Under the pieces are notes generated by a model that saw nothing but the letters and a program-made list of their open reading frames with translations, was not told the DNA's origin and did not search any database. 64,000 nucleotides of DNA from Ascarosepion bandense (taxonomy: Eukaryota; Mollusca; Cephalopoda; Sepiida; Sepiidae), in the NCBI GenBank assembly GCA_037127315.1, contig JBBBDQ010000754.1, positions 2,149,501 through 2,213,500 of the forward strand, written 5' to 3'. Position 1 is the first letter of the stretch. Each line of letters opens with the position of its first letter. Position numbers and translations under genes: made by a program. Below are positions 52,660 through 63,887 of this stretch, piece by piece.

Positions 52660-52714
52660 TATATTATGCTCCATAATATCTAAAATAGTAAAACCTTGAG
52701 TCCTCTTCACCTGG

Positions 52715-52756
<42 letters not shown>
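52660..52756 (-). repeat. Reverse copy of the 47.8-48.1 kb repeat start, plus (TA)n
   Basis: AAAATAGTAAAACCTTGAGT and CCTCTTCACCTGGAATTATA invert AGGTGAAGAGGAGCCAAGGT and TTTTACTATTTTGAG at 47,993-48,022. (TA)n occupies 52,718-52,756. Confidence 0.65.
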
Positions 52757-52758
<2 letters not shown>

Positions 52759-53428
52759 TAGCAGCCATTGCTTTGCAAGCAAGACATATTAAAAAGAAAA
52801 TATATTTTATGTGTATTTAATTCGTTAAACTTTATTTTCGCATATGTTTATCATTTTCATAGATGCGATTGTAATACATTTAAAAGTACCCAAATTTATG
52901 AGCTAAAATGAGCTATCATCAAGAATGAAAGAAAGTAAATAAAAGGAAAATTTAAAATATTAAATTTGAAAAAAAAACATGTGTCGTTTCAAATGATATC
53001 CATTTCAGCTTTCAAATTTATTTTATTTTTATGCTAAATCCAACGTAGCCGAAGTCATATCAACATATTTACTCTGCCATGCGTTTAACATTGTTTTATA
53101 TGCATTCAAGAATACGGAGTCCTAAAACTTTGATTTTTCTCTTCTGAATAGATGGCTATAATTGTTGTATGTAATGGCATTAATAATCCTTACTTTATCA
53201 TTTATCGAGCATTTTGGTGTTTGAAAATACAACATCTGATATTACGTTATTTGTTGTATTCCCATAAAGCTAACTTTGTTAAACAATATTACGAGGAATA
53301 TCACCTTATTGAAAAATGAAAGCATTTTACAAATAGAAAGTCATCCAAGCGGATTCCATCCATGCCCATCACACGTTGGCTAGGAATTAAGGATCTCACT
53401 ATAATTAACAAATATTATATCTTATAAT
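52757..53428. other. No gene seen
   Basis: AT-rich, unrecognised. Confidence 0.4.
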
Positions 53429-54564
53429 TTTTTTAATCATGTCACCCCAAGCAAGGCATTCCACTGCCACTATAGCGCATGGGGTTACACAGGGCGATAG
53501 ACGGGTTAGGATGTACATAGGGGGAGAGTTGGAGAGAATGGGAGGGTTAGTGTGTTAGGAGGTGTCTATTGACCTTACATTTGAACTCTTGGAGGTTATA
53601 GCCATCTGGGAAGCAAGCATGCCGAAGGGAATTCCACAGGCCGGAGGTGCGAGAAAAGAAGCTGTTGGAGTAGAAATTGCGGTTACATTTCATCGGTTTC
53701 ACTGTAAAAGAATGGGACCTAGTTGCCAATCTAGTATCTCGTGCAAACTCACACCTAGGGGCACCAGTGATTTAAGTTCATCAGAGCAGAAGCCATGAAA
53801 GTATTTATAGAAGAGGCACAGGGAATCACGTCACGCCCGTGGGAGAGTGACAGCAGGCGGTCAGCTAAGTCGGTATCAATCACGTTACAGATTCTTCGCT
53901 GTATTTTGTTAAGAAGCCCGAGGAGAATAGTAGGGGCACCCGACCAGATGTGGCAACAGTATTCAAAACACGGGCGGATGGTAGATTTTTATAAGTGCAG
54001 GATAGATTCAGGCGGAAAGAATTTCCGGGCTCTGCACAGAGAGGCAACTTTCATGGCAGCGGATTTAGCAATGGATTCGACGTAGGCATTCCACTTGAGG
54101 TCCGCTGAGAGTGTCAGGCCAAGCAGGCGTAGTGTTTTACTCTCTGGGAGGCATGCCTGTTCCATGCTAATGGGATGGAGGTGCGGTCGTCTGTGGTGGT
54201 TAATTGACACCAGCTTCGTTTTGGAAGAATTGAATTTTATTAGCCATTTCCTCCCCCAATCCACCACAGATTGGAGGTCATTTTCATGCTCAGCCGCGAG
54301 GTTCGCCTTATCATCAACACCAGATTTTTGATCGAGTTGAGCGTATACTGTAGTATCATCGGCGTACATGCCTACTTGTGATCTTATGGTATCGGGGAGA
54401 TCATTGATGTAGATTAGAAAGAGCGTAGGACCTAGGATAGAGTCTTGGGGGACACCCGCGTTTGTAGGGTAGTTCTGGGAGGTGATGGTCGTTAGCATAT
54501 CAGCAGTAGACCTGGTGAAGCGGAAGCCATACAGTTTGTCCGATAGAAGCCCGTGGGCCGTGAT
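53429..54564 (-). mobile_element. CR1/Jockey-like LINE with internally deleted RT
   Basis: Second-longest copy of the family, minus strand, with 3' UTR (CCCCAAGCAAGGCATTCCAC on plus) and a short poly-A (53,428-53,436). The 5' end is near 54,564 at HGLLSDKLYGFRF. Confidence 0.87.
53547..54560 (-). pseudogene. LINE RT fragment: palm motifs B and C retained, motif A deleted
   Basis: Frame 54,560-53,989: LLSDKLYGFRFTRSTADMLT, then directly SQNYPTNAGVPQDSILGPTL (motif B), MYADDTTVYAQ (motif C), KLVSINHH, LLGLTLSADLKW, KVASLCRARKFFPP. About 78 residues present at 35.8-36.0 kb (EYIYRALDK to VVLNGHA, with motif A Asp) are missing. The remaining C-terminus is frameshifted and ends FKCKVNRHLLTH (53,547). 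Confidence 0.85.
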
Positions 54565-54736
54565 TAAAAGGTGAAAAAAAAAATTACACCAAAAGCAACA
54601 CTCTTGAAAATAGTTTAAAAAGTGGCCGTAAGCACATTCCATCCCACCAAACAAAAACATGTAAGAGCGATAAAGAAATATATCTATTGATTTACTAAAC
54701 GCCGGTTATATGTGGCACAAGGCAAAAAGTATGGGA

Positions 54737-54818
54737 TACCTAGTGAGGTTCAAACTCATTACTCAGTTGTAATAGGTTCTAGCGAAAAATGGTTGCTAAC
54801 CACTGCACAACCATCGAA
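54737..54818 (-). mobile_element. tRNA-derived SINE head or tRNA pseudogene
   Basis: Minus strand: A box match TTGTGCAGTGGTTAGCAACC (54,790-54,810 region) and B box match GAGTTTGAACCTC (54,757-54,745), about 45 bp apart, as in a tRNA. Different from the main SINE family. Body and ends not recognised. Confidence 0.5.
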
Positions 54819-54827
54819 GTGACTAAT

Positions 54828-54832
54828 ATATA

Positions 54833-54902
<70 letters not shown>
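54828..54902. repeat. (TA)n then (GA)n
   Basis: TA units to 54,874, GA units to 54,902. Confidence 0.95.
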
Positions 54903-54904
<2 letters not shown>

Positions 54905-55347
54905 TTATATACCAATAAACAGACAAACACGGGTGTATATAAAAATATATGACTTATATTTTTTATTGACGACGATGGACCGTGTCGCCTAGTGGCAGGA
55001 GTGAGAGAGCGCTCTTCTAAGGGTTGACATGGGGTTCGACGTGGTGACGGGGGGTTCGACGACGGGAGTGTAATCTCTCTTCTTCCTCGTCTAGCTTCTT
55101 CTTCGACTTCTCGAGACTCGTCTGTCGAGACTGACTTCTTCGACTTCTCTGTTTCGACTTCTGACTTCGACTGTGACTCGACTTCTCTTCTACTGTCGAG
55201 GCTGGAGACTCGTCTGTGACTTCTTGTTTCGAGGCCTTTATATATCTTCCAAAAGCGGAAATTGTTTCTTCCGGTTTTTGCCTCGATCACGCGACGCCTA
55301 CACGACGCCTACGTAAATTCTCAGTGTCACCTGTCTGTTTGTGGATG

Positions 55348-55350
<3 letters not shown>
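54903..55350 (-). mobile_element. LTR-like unit (possible solo LTR), 448 bp
   Basis: Ends TG (54,903) and CA (55,350), with short inverted ends TGTTAT / TGTCAT. On the minus strand a TATATAAAGG box lies at 55,244-55,235 and an AATAAA polyA signal at 54,967-54,962, the right order and spacing for U3-R-U5. Far more G+C-rich than its flanks, with repeated TCGACTTCT words. No TSD is visible because both flanks are microsatellite. Superfamily unknown; no internal region adjoins. Confidence 0.5.
55235..55244 (-). promoter_or_regulatory. TATA box of the LTR-like unit
   Basis: TATATAAAGG on the minus strand; transcription would start near 55,205 and run to the AATAAA about 240 bp downstream. Confidence 0.5.

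Positions 55351-55408
<58 letters not shown>
55351..55408. repeat. (TA)n microsatellite
   Basis: About 28 TA units. Confidence 0.95.
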
Positions 55409-55410
<2 letters not shown>

Positions 55411-55495
55411 TCATATATATATTGAGTTATTTCGATTCCACTTCTGCTGTATAAGCGTGACTCTTCAGATATGAATTGAGTTCTTTCGGTGACTG

Positions 55496-55678
55496 GCGTG
55501 TGTATACACTGCTTATATACAACACGTTAAAATTTCTCTTCTGTGATTCCATGCGAATATGGCTTAGAGAGTTGCGACTCCGACTGACATTAAATTGGTC
55601 GAGTTTCGATCCCGGCCAGAAGCAAGTGGATGTGTCTAGTCGCACTGATGAGCTGCGACACAGGCTTGTATGTAGACG

Positions 55679-55680
<2 letters not shown>
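55496..55680 (+). mobile_element. Hammerhead-type SINE, degenerate copy 2
   Basis: A box-like TGGCTTAGAGAG (55,560), B box-like GAGTTTCGATCCCGGCC (55,600-55,616), then CGCACTGATGAGCTGCGACA (55,641-55,660) and CAGGCTTGTATGTAGACGA. Relative to the 63.8 kb copy the bases holding the end of stem II and GAAA are missing (CAG joined to GCTT). A second partial GCGACACAGGCTTGTATGTA lies at 55,748-55,767 beyond a (TA)n tract. Confidence 0.6.

Positions 55681-55745
<65 letters not shown>
55681..55745. repeat. (TA)n microsatellite
   Basis: TA units with one CATA interruption. Confidence 0.95.
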
Positions 55746-55746
<1 letters not shown>

Positions 55747-55779
55747 AGCGACACAGGCTTGTATGTAATGAGTTATATA

Positions 55780-55891
55780 TATGGTCCAATTTTAATCAAA
55801 TTTGATTAACTCATAGACAAAAGCATAAAAAACGAATATCAGAAGTTTCAAGTTTGCAGTTCTTACAATAGTGCAGAAAATCGATAATATA

Positions 55892-55933
<42 letters not shown>

Positions 55934-56280
55934 GCAAGATGTTTGTGTGTGTGTCTGTTTATCTGCCTGTATGTCTGTATTTTATCAGTCCCTTTCAGTT
56001 TTTGCTTCGGGTTTGGCTTTAAGTAGGTATAATTGTAGTTCTTAGTCTCAGCCATGAAACCATTTACTCAGAGGACTTATTTATTCTTCAAATTTCAGTT
56101 TACGACGAAAAAAACTTATGTGATATAGATACCAGGAAATCAAAACTTACATCCACTCATTTTTCTTTCAGCCTACAACCATTGCTTTTTAGTCTTTCGT
56201 GCAAAGAGTCTGTGCTCCAGGACCATGGATTAGTTTTAAAGCTTTCATTATACCCGAGAAACGCCGGGCTATACTGCTAG
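55780..56280 (+). mobile_element. Non-autonomous Helitron, 5'-truncated
   Basis: From GGTCCAATTTTAATCAAATT it follows the 28.4 kb Helitron to the end: GCAAGATGTTTGTGTGTGTG, GGACCATGGATTAGTTTTA, hairpin CCCG...CGGG, TATACTG, CTAG (56,277-56,280) before T. Internal (TA)n at 55,896-55,929. The 5' third is missing. Confidence 0.8.
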
Positions 56281-56763
56281 TGAATATTAATTTGAAGAAA
56301 CGAAATATATATCCTATTCAACACCCCCTATTTTAATTTGGAAGTAGATTCAAAATAGTAGAACGATTTCTCAAAGATTTATAAACACTTCCCTAAAAAC
56401 TCAAAATTACCCAAGATATACAGTTAAATTAGCCTGCAGCTGTGTCTGCAATTTAGAAAATTACATAGAGAGACAAAACACTAAGAATTTAAAAAGAGCG
56501 TGCAGTAAAATAACATTAATTAATAGTGTAACTTCAGAGACACTAGTAAATGCCCGCTTGACGGAGCTTGTAAAAGCGGTGAAGTTATTTACAAAGCAGT
56601 ATCAGAAGATACAAATAGATATTCAATATTTACACTTGAAGATGATATTTTATGAAATTGAAATACATGGGAAAAGAAAAATATTGCGGAAAACTACAGT
56701 TTCTTCCATACTATTTTTAACTGTGACGGTAGGGAATTAATTCGTGAATATGAGCTTGAGTTT
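56281..56763. other. No gene seen
   Basis: A 60-codon frame at 56,558-56,740 has no recognisable feature. Confidence 0.4.
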
Positions 56764-57012
56764 AAATTTTCAACCTCTGTGGGTTATTTAATGTCAAAAA
56801 TGTATGGTTTTAAGGTATCTTTTTAATGTTCGGTGATAGTAGGAAGGTTGATTTAGTCATAAAATCTTTTATTTTGGAAACTGAAAAAGTGTTCTGGTGT
56901 TTTATTCAAAAATGTATTGCTGGTTATAATATTTTTTTCTTCAAAAACTGTCATGGTAATATATTTCATTCGAAAATGTATATTTTTCTGTAAAAGTCTA
57001 CTTTTATAGTTT
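56764..57012 (+). repeat. Unclassified repeat, copy 2
   Basis: See 32,783-33,110; shares AACCTCTGTGGGTTATTTAA, AGGTTGATTTAGTCA and AAAATGTATATTTTTCTGTA in order. Confidence 0.65.
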
Positions 57013-57019
57013 CACAGTG

Positions 57020-57210
57020 TTTTATCCCCAGTTTGGGGGTTAACTATTTGCCCAGAGCGAGACCCTAACAGGTGCTACCATTCCAGATCAGGGTGGACCT
57101 GGGAATACGAGGTGATTCCATGCTCATCGCAACCTCGCAATCAGAGGCCTTGCTCCCGGGTGCAGTTTACGGTCATACCCAAGGGACTCGTGAATACGAG
57201 AGGATTAAAA
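57020..57210. other. G+C-rich segment of unknown nature
   Basis: TTATCCCCAGTTTGGGGGTT (hairpin CCCCA/TGGGG), GCCCAGAGCGAGACCC, GGGTGGACCTGGGAATACGA and GGCCTTGCTCCCGGGTGCAG stand out from AT-rich flanks. It could be RNA-gene-derived or a SINE head; no canonical A/B box identified. Confidence 0.35.
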
Positions 57211-57272
57211 TAAAATAGATATACATCGGATGTTGAAATTATTCACTTAAGCAAATTATTCACTTATTGCCT

Positions 57273-57274
<2 letters not shown>

Positions 57275-57350
<76 letters not shown>
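57275..57350. repeat. (TA)n then (TG)n
   Basis: TA units to 57,304, TG units to about 57,349, more TG after an interruption. Confidence 0.95.
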
Positions 57351-57351
<1 letters not shown>

Positions 57352-59035
57352 GATGTGCACTTTTGTGTGTGTATGTGTGTGTGCATTTTCGGTTCATATA
57401 GATTTTATAAACATTTGTCAAACTCAAAGACAGGTGAAACTTCTAAGCCACGAGGTAGGCGATTCATTTGTGTTTCTCGTCTGTTTGACGTAAACTGCAA
57501 CTTTTCAGAGTAAATTAAATTTTCATCACATGTTTGACACTTGCCTGTTCTCACCTGCAAAATAATTTGCAGTACCAGGTATGGAATGCAGCAAGCCTGC
57601 ATTTTAATTTGATCCTATTAGGTTTGAGCGTCGATCTGCGTAAAGAGGCAAAGCCGAAGCTGAACAAAAAAGGGCTCAGTTCTATAGATTGTTTTCATTG
57701 CGAGACGTTTTATATCGTCCTCGTGCGAATGCTGTTTATTTCATCGCAGCCATTCAAATGCTTGCTATTCTATGGGAAAAGAAACAACGACTTTTTTATA
57801 TTATTATTGCTTTCTGGTAGTTGAGTGTTGATTTGTTGAAATGGATTCCTCGTTTAAATTATGGCCGGAACATTCTTGAACGAACGATTACGACTTTATG
57901 TGCAGAATTTTTATTTTCATTTTTGTAAATGATTGTTCCATTTGGCAATAGCCGCGGATTTTTCAGTTCTTTAGCTATTCACGACTAAATGCAAATACTT
58001 TAAAATAAGATATAGGTGGTTATTTAAAGTTCTTGGTACCATCGAGAAATCAATTTTGCTTGTTGCTTTAAACAGGTAAGAATTATATACCCCACGATCG
58101 TATATTGAGGACGACTACAAGTGACAGAGTTGAATAGATTTTAAATTTAATTATTTCACTAGACTTGTTATCACTGAGAAATATATACTGTCAGCCTCGT
58201 GGCTTAGATACAATGGGCGCTGAAAGGTTTTTTTTTCTTATCTTTTTCCCAATAATCACTCAGATAAAAATATTTCTTTTTTAATCAAATCCCGCTTAGG
58301 CTGTTAAATTTCTTAGCTCCAACGCGTAGTTCTATCAATTTACTAAATCTCTAAATCTTTTTCGAGATGTTGTGGAAGAAGAAATATTTTTCATTTTATA
58401 AAATCTTTCTCCCAAGTATCATGACACAAGCGGACTGCAGATCTATCGCTATTTCATTGAAAATATGTCGCCTCAAATTTTTAGACCTATCAGTTCGGAT
58501 TTTTACAGCTAGAACATGGTATTATTCTTTCGTGTGTTCAAAGCACACATAAATTCTCGATATTCCAAATAGCAGGCAAAATTTCAACTGCATTATATTT
58601 TCTCAATAACATCAACTTCGTGAATGCTTTCTTGAAGACTAGTGTTTGAGATCTTTAAATCTTCAAACTTTATCAATCTTACTTAATCTGGCGACCCTTC
58701 TTTCTAATACTTTCACGGAAAGTTCTCGATCGAACTGCATTCTCTGATACATTTAATTCAAAACTTCGCAGGAAGAACGCTGCATGCTTTTTAGTAAACA
58801 CCATATTTCCTCGGTATTCCATCGGGGAGAAATTAGATCCCTCTAACAGTTTCTTCCCTCAAAATCCTGCTCTATGGAACCGATTAGCAAAGGGGATATT
58901 TCCGCGATCACAACAATGTTCACCTGTTGAAAATTAGGGTTAACGGTAATCTTTCACTCCGATGCGCATAACTGTCCTTTTAGAAAACACTCTATATCGA
59001 GTGAACGCCGGGCCGTGTAATGAGTGAACCTTATT
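57351..59035. other. No gene seen
   Basis: Short frames only (for example 57,534-57,824 and 58,367-58,552), none with recognisable domains. This is one of the less repeat-like stretches and could be unique host DNA. Confidence 0.4.
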
Positions 59036-59275
59036 GTCAGTCAGTTGTGTTCCATATGTAATACACGCTTTGGGCGATCATGACTCGAAAGAGACATGAC
59101 TGACTGGGCAGAAGATTATCCCGCAGTACGTTGCCATTGCTTTCTGCGGTAGACTGATTGCCAGCAAAGGCTATAGAACCCAATCTGTCTTATTATTTAA
59201 CCCATAACTGGAGGGAAGAGACGGATTAATACTTTTCCGAAGGTTTTTTTTGTGCGTAGTGCGAATGCAAGGAAT
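59036..59275 (-). mobile_element. tRNA-derived SINE, head missing
   Basis: 3' portion on the minus strand from ACTGACTGACAATAAGG side (59,036) to ATTCGCACTACGCACAAAAA (59,245-59,265); the tRNA head and B box are gone where it meets a LINE fragment at about 59,275. Confidence 0.85.
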
Positions 59276-59460
59276 GGATGCGAGTTAGTGAGTTAGGAGG
59301 TGTCTGTTGACCTTACATTTAAACTCCTGGTGATTGTAGCTGTCGGGGAAGCAACTATGTGGAAGGGGAATTCCATAGGCGGGAAGTGCGAGAAAAGAAG
59401 CTGTTAGAGTAGAAATTGCGGTTACATCTTATTGATTTCACTGTAAGAGGGTGGGACCTA
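59276..59460 (-). mobile_element. CR1/Jockey-like LINE fragment
   Basis: GGATGCGAGTTAGTGAGTTA and AAACTCCTGGTGATTGTAGC, reverse of the last ~60 codons and UTR start; lacks both the poly-A end and the upstream part, so it was cut out or recombined with the SINE. Confidence 0.75.
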
Positions 59461-59533
59461 AATATAAGATACAAATATATGCGTTTGATATAACGATATA
59501 AGTTGTTTTTTTTTTCTTCTAGTACAACACAAA

Positions 59534-60068
59534 GAGGATGTGCGTTGTGTTACAGTGGATATCGGCTCAGAACGAGAAACTGGGGAGCTGTGTTCGAATT
59601 CCGGTTGAATCCATTGTATTCACTTACGCGCAAATACCCTTGGGAAAGGTATTAATCCGTCTCTTCCTTCCAGTTATGGGTTAAATAGCAAGACAGATTG
59701 GGTTCTATAGCCTTGGTCGGCAACCAGTCTACCGCAGAAAGCAATGGCAACCTACTGTGGGATAATCTTCTGCCCAGTCAGTCATGTCTCTTTCGAGACA
59801 TGATCGCCCAAGCGTGTATCACGCATGGCACTTAACCCTCTAGGGCCATTCGTATCATATTTAATACAGTATGAAAACAAGCCTTGAAAGAAATATTTTC
59901 CTGACAAATTTTTTAAGAGAAATATTTTATAAATTTCAAATGAAAGCAGTACTGACTGCTCAGTCAATGAATACCAAATGTTTCCTTATAGGGAAATACC
60001 AAATGTTTCCTTATAGGGAAATACTGTATCAAATATGATACGAATGGCCATAGAGGGTTAACTGACTG
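59534..60068 (+). mobile_element. tRNA-derived SINE carrying a nested MITE
   Basis: Starts GAGGATGTGCGTTGTGTTAC, B box-like TGTTCGAATTCC, reaches CACTTAA at 59,835, is interrupted by the MITE, and resumes CTGACTGAC (60,062-60,068). Perfect TSD ACAACACAAA at 59,524-59,533 and 60,069-60,078. Confidence 0.92.
59836..60057. mobile_element. piggyBac-type MITE, 222 bp, in the SINE tail
   Basis: Flanked by TTAA on both sides (59,832-59,835; 60,058-60,061). Ends CCCTCTAGGGCCATTCGTAT and, inverted, CCCTCTATGGCCATTCGTAT; the inverted repeats extend over about 36 bp (ATCATATTTAATACAGTAT / ATCATATTTGATACAGTAT). TTAA duplication with CCCT ends is the piggyBac signature. Inside, a 25-bp unit (ATACCAAATGTTTCCTTATA plus GGGAA) is tandemly duplicated at 59,971-60,020. 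Confidence 0.85.
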
Positions 60069-60078
60069 ACAACACAAA

Positions 60079-61740
60079 AACATTTCCCAATCAAAATGCA
60101 TACCGACATGGCCGACACCCTGAAAGACCAAGTAGAAATATGTATTACGTCAGCATCCCGCTATCATGTTCAGGAATTAAACGCAAGGACACTACTAGTC
60201 AGACACAAAATTTGCCCGCTAGAATCCAGGGGCACATACACTAGCATCACAAAAACAAATTATAATGGAAAACAAACAACAAACAACTCACGTTAACTAG
60301 AATTACACTTCTATATATCTGTAGAGATCAGATTACGTTCGCGTGTTATTTGCAGAGTCACAAAACATGGTGGGAATTAAATTATGTTTATTAAATTGGC
60401 TTAGTGGCAGACATAACCGAACTCTCCATAATATAAATTCTCAGAAGATTCAAAAGAATAAAACTGTCTTGTTTGTATACAAAAATGAGAATATATTTAT
60501 CGAACAGAATAACATCAATTTCTATGCATGAAACTATTAAAAATGTTCTAAAAGAATGAGTAAAAAAGCGATTGAAGAATTAAGAAATCGTTTGTTTTTG
60601 CGAAATGTGATTTGTGCAGAAAAAGATTAGTCAATGTTTGGCTGTTTGTATCAACAAATAGTAGTAAAGTCTTTGTTCCTCTCTTTTTTGTTGTGGACGG
60701 CGAGTAGCTGAAGAAGGAGAGATAAAGGAGAGTTAAAGCAGCACGAGTAAAAAATGAAAGGCTGCGAATCGGGTCATTGAGTGCGGCTTGACTATTTCCT
60801 TGCTACATTGTGTCGTCTCTGTTCTCTGCTCACTTGTCTCTGTTTGTTTCACTTTTCTTTCTCTCTACATATAGAAAAGCGATTTTAAATCGGCTTGTTA
60901 CCTTTTCTGAGTTTGTAAATCGCTCCCCCTTCATTGGTTAGAATTACGATTCAGAGAAGCTCGCAAAATTTGACTTAGTATTTTTCTTCATCGTTGAACC
61001 AACCCTTTATTTTTCTATTGGTCAAAAGTGAATTTTCGCATAATCTCTCGAATTTGAAAACAGTGAAAAAAAACAAATAATTTATTTCGTATTCACATGT
61101 CATATCTGAAAAAAAAACTGGCTTCAATAAAAGCAAAATATTAAAATATTTCTTATTTGATTCTCACTCTCTCAGGCTATTAGGCTGCCAATCAACGCAA
61201 AAAGAATCCACTCTACCCTACTGTCTAAATTATACCAGTTAACACATATATTCAAGCTTTTTCAAAGAGTTTGTATGAAGACTGAGACGAAAATAGACAC
61301 AAAGACATTCAACCATAACATGACAAAACACATTTTCTCTGTCGGAGAATCTGCGTATCCTTTCGATTAATAAATTAATCATTTAAACATAAATATTTAA
61401 CATTTTCAAAAAAATGTCTCAAGTTTTCACCCACTATAAAATACAACATTCTTCCTTCAAACAAGATCCGTAAGTATAGGCAATAGATGACAACTATTGA
61501 TGTTGTGACATTAAAGCGGTTCCCTGACTAATTCACCCATCCTCTGCTCAAACTACGTAACACGTACACTCTTCCACACCAAGTTTCGTGACAATTCCCC
61601 ACTTACCCAACAAGCTACGTGACGCTTACACTTTCCTCCTCAATTTTTCTCTTTCCTCTCCTAAACACATACACAGAAAAATGTTACAGTTTTTTCATTT
61701 TGACAAACCAGTAAAAAAGAAGATCTTGAACAATCAGGAA
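60079..61740. other. No gene seen
   Basis: Frames at 60,096-60,296 and 60,343-60,531 lack recognisable features. No repeats recognised; possibly unique DNA. Confidence 0.4.
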
Positions 61741-61994
61741 CACTGTGGTTTCGGGTCTAATGGATGTCGGTTCGGAATGAGAAACGGTCAGCCAGTTGAA
61801 CTCGTTTCATTCACTTCAGCACAAATATCCTTCAGAAAGGTATTAATCTCTCTCTTCTACCTCCAGTTATGGGTTGAATATTATGATAGCTTGGGTTCTA
61901 TAGCCTTGGATGGCAACCGTTCGACCGCATAAAATAATGGCAGCCTGCTGTGGAAAAAGCTATAGCCTCATCATTAAATTAACTGACAGACGGA
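61741..61994 (+). mobile_element. tRNA-derived SINE, old copy
   Basis: CTAATGGATGTCGGTTCGGA, GAAAGGTATTAATCTCTCTC, GGGTTCTATAGCCTTGGATG, CTGACAGACGG mark the family, but the A and B boxes are eroded and the GAGACATG segment is missing. Confidence 0.75.
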
Positions 61995-63387
61995 ATAAGG
62001 AATATTCAATTGTTAAAGACGCGGAAATGAAAATTGTTTTCCGTTTAATAACTTTACTCGCTCTTTTCTTTAATGTTGGTTGATTCAAATTCTGAATCTG
62101 TTTATGAAAATAAACAAAGGTCTGAATATTTTGTTTCATTGCCTCAGTAAAGAATGTTCAGAATATCAATTATTTGAAATGTATTTTAGATTACTGGTAA
62201 AACGTTCAACATTTTAGTGAGGCTCTCTCGTAAATATCGGACAGTTTTAAAAAGACGCTCGTTTTAAAACTAGGTCACCCTCATAAAACTAGGCGGATGT
62301 AGCTGAGATAATATCTGCCTACTGCCCGCCAATCAGTCAAAATATTTAATCGAAACCGATGCTACAATAAGTAGAATAGAACTAATCATTTAATTCAGCC
62401 GATCGATTTTATATAATCGAGTTTCGCTGTCGGAATCCTGTAAGAATATCGGAAACACCCTGTCGGAACTGCTTAATGGAACGCACCGCTCCATTCGAGC
62501 GCGAATAGGCTGGACATGAGTCGATTTTACCGTCAATTACTGTTGAAACGATCAGTATTTAAGATCGATTTCTTGGTGCCAGTAGAAGCGGGCAGTCAGA
62601 CAGAAAAATTCGATGGGACCAATGCCAATTGCTTGCAGCATCTACAGCAAGAACTGACAGGAATAACGTGGATATATTTACAACAGGACTTTATCGTATC
62701 TGGCTTGTCAGTTTTACTTTAGATCAATCGCATCGGACAGGCCAAGATGTTTGCTGATCTGACAAATATGTGATGGATTTTAAGGGTGTGGTACCTGATG
62801 AGGTAGATATAAGACTTAGAATGGCGTAGGTTTAGTCACTTCTTGGAGCTATTATTTCGCCTGGATTTTTGAAACTTTCTAAACGGTCATAATATTTATT
62901 CTTGACTGTACTAAAATTAGACAAATATATTAAATTATTCGCTCTCTCTATTTCTCAGCCTCTCATCTGTAATTTGTGAATTCTAATATAAAAGTAAATC
63001 GATAAGATATGTTACACAGAGGATTCGTTGGTCATTAGTACAAATGGAAGTATTTGTAAATTCATGGCGAAATTCGAATATTTTGGGTTAATTCTTATCA
63101 ATTAATTCATGTCTGTCTCTGAAATATTATTGTTTTTGAAAGTCATTGACTTATTTTGATTAAATTATATCTTGCAGACTTTATAAGCTCCAGACTTGTT
63201 GTATTGCCCAATATTCTGAAATCAATGTTTTCTTTGCCATTATATTTCTCATTGGTATTTTCTGAAATCTTTGTCTATTGTCTGAGATAGATTTCTTGCA
63301 ATTATTAGATATACCTATTCGCCTATAAGCTCTGAAACATGCATCATTGCCTGAAATTAATTAGCTTAAAAATTATATATATATATA
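61995..63387. other. No gene seen
   Basis: 62,400-62,720 is less AT-rich, with GTATTTAAG resembling a TATA box and a 68-codon frame at 62,516-62,722, but nothing identifies a gene or LTR. The rest is AT-rich. Confidence 0.4.
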
Positions 63388-63389
63388 TA

Positions 63390-63755
63390 CGGTGTCCATA
63401 AAGTCCGGGTGCATTGTAAAAATTTTATAACTTTATTTCTATCACAAATACAAATAATCTGGAAAAAATGTTATAAAGTTTAATGTACCTAGTTTTGAGT
63501 ATAGTCATTGAATAATACTTTGCCACAAAATTTGCAACAATGTTTAGATACGTAAAAATATATTATTATTAAAATCGTATTACCCTTTGTATTGCTAATG
63601 ATGGAGGAATTGAGGAAACTTAAATAAAATTTCAATAAAACTTTAAAAAGTTATAGATTTAATTCTGTCTAATCCTTTTTACAAATTATTATGTATCGCA
63701 AATACAAACCAAGTCATAATGTTTTTTCAAGCGCACACGAATTTTAGGGACACCG
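63390..63755. mobile_element. Tc1/mariner-type MITE, 366 bp
   Basis: Ends CGGTGTCCATAAAGTCCGGG and, inverted, CGGTGTCCCTAAAATTCGTG, flanked by TA (63,388-63,389; 63,756-63,757). No transposase sequence inside. Confidence 0.8.
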
Positions 63756-63757
63756 TA

Positions 63758-63887
63758 TATACCATAGCCCAGAGGTAGAATCGCCGACTGACGCCAATTC
63801 GATCGGGTTTCAATCCTGAGTTAAAAAGCAATCGGAGTCTAACCGTACTGATGAGCTATGATACAGCGAAACATATCTGTCTGCGGA

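Noticed and set aside
54823..55290. 155-codon minus-strand frame rich in Arg, Ser and Glu
   Set aside because: It is produced by TCGACTTCT-type repetition in the LTR-like unit and runs into a (GA)n/(TA)n microsatellite.
62516..62722. 68-codon frame with Gln/Leu-rich C-terminus
   Set aside because: No recognisable domain, no splice or promoter context that I can support; may be chance.
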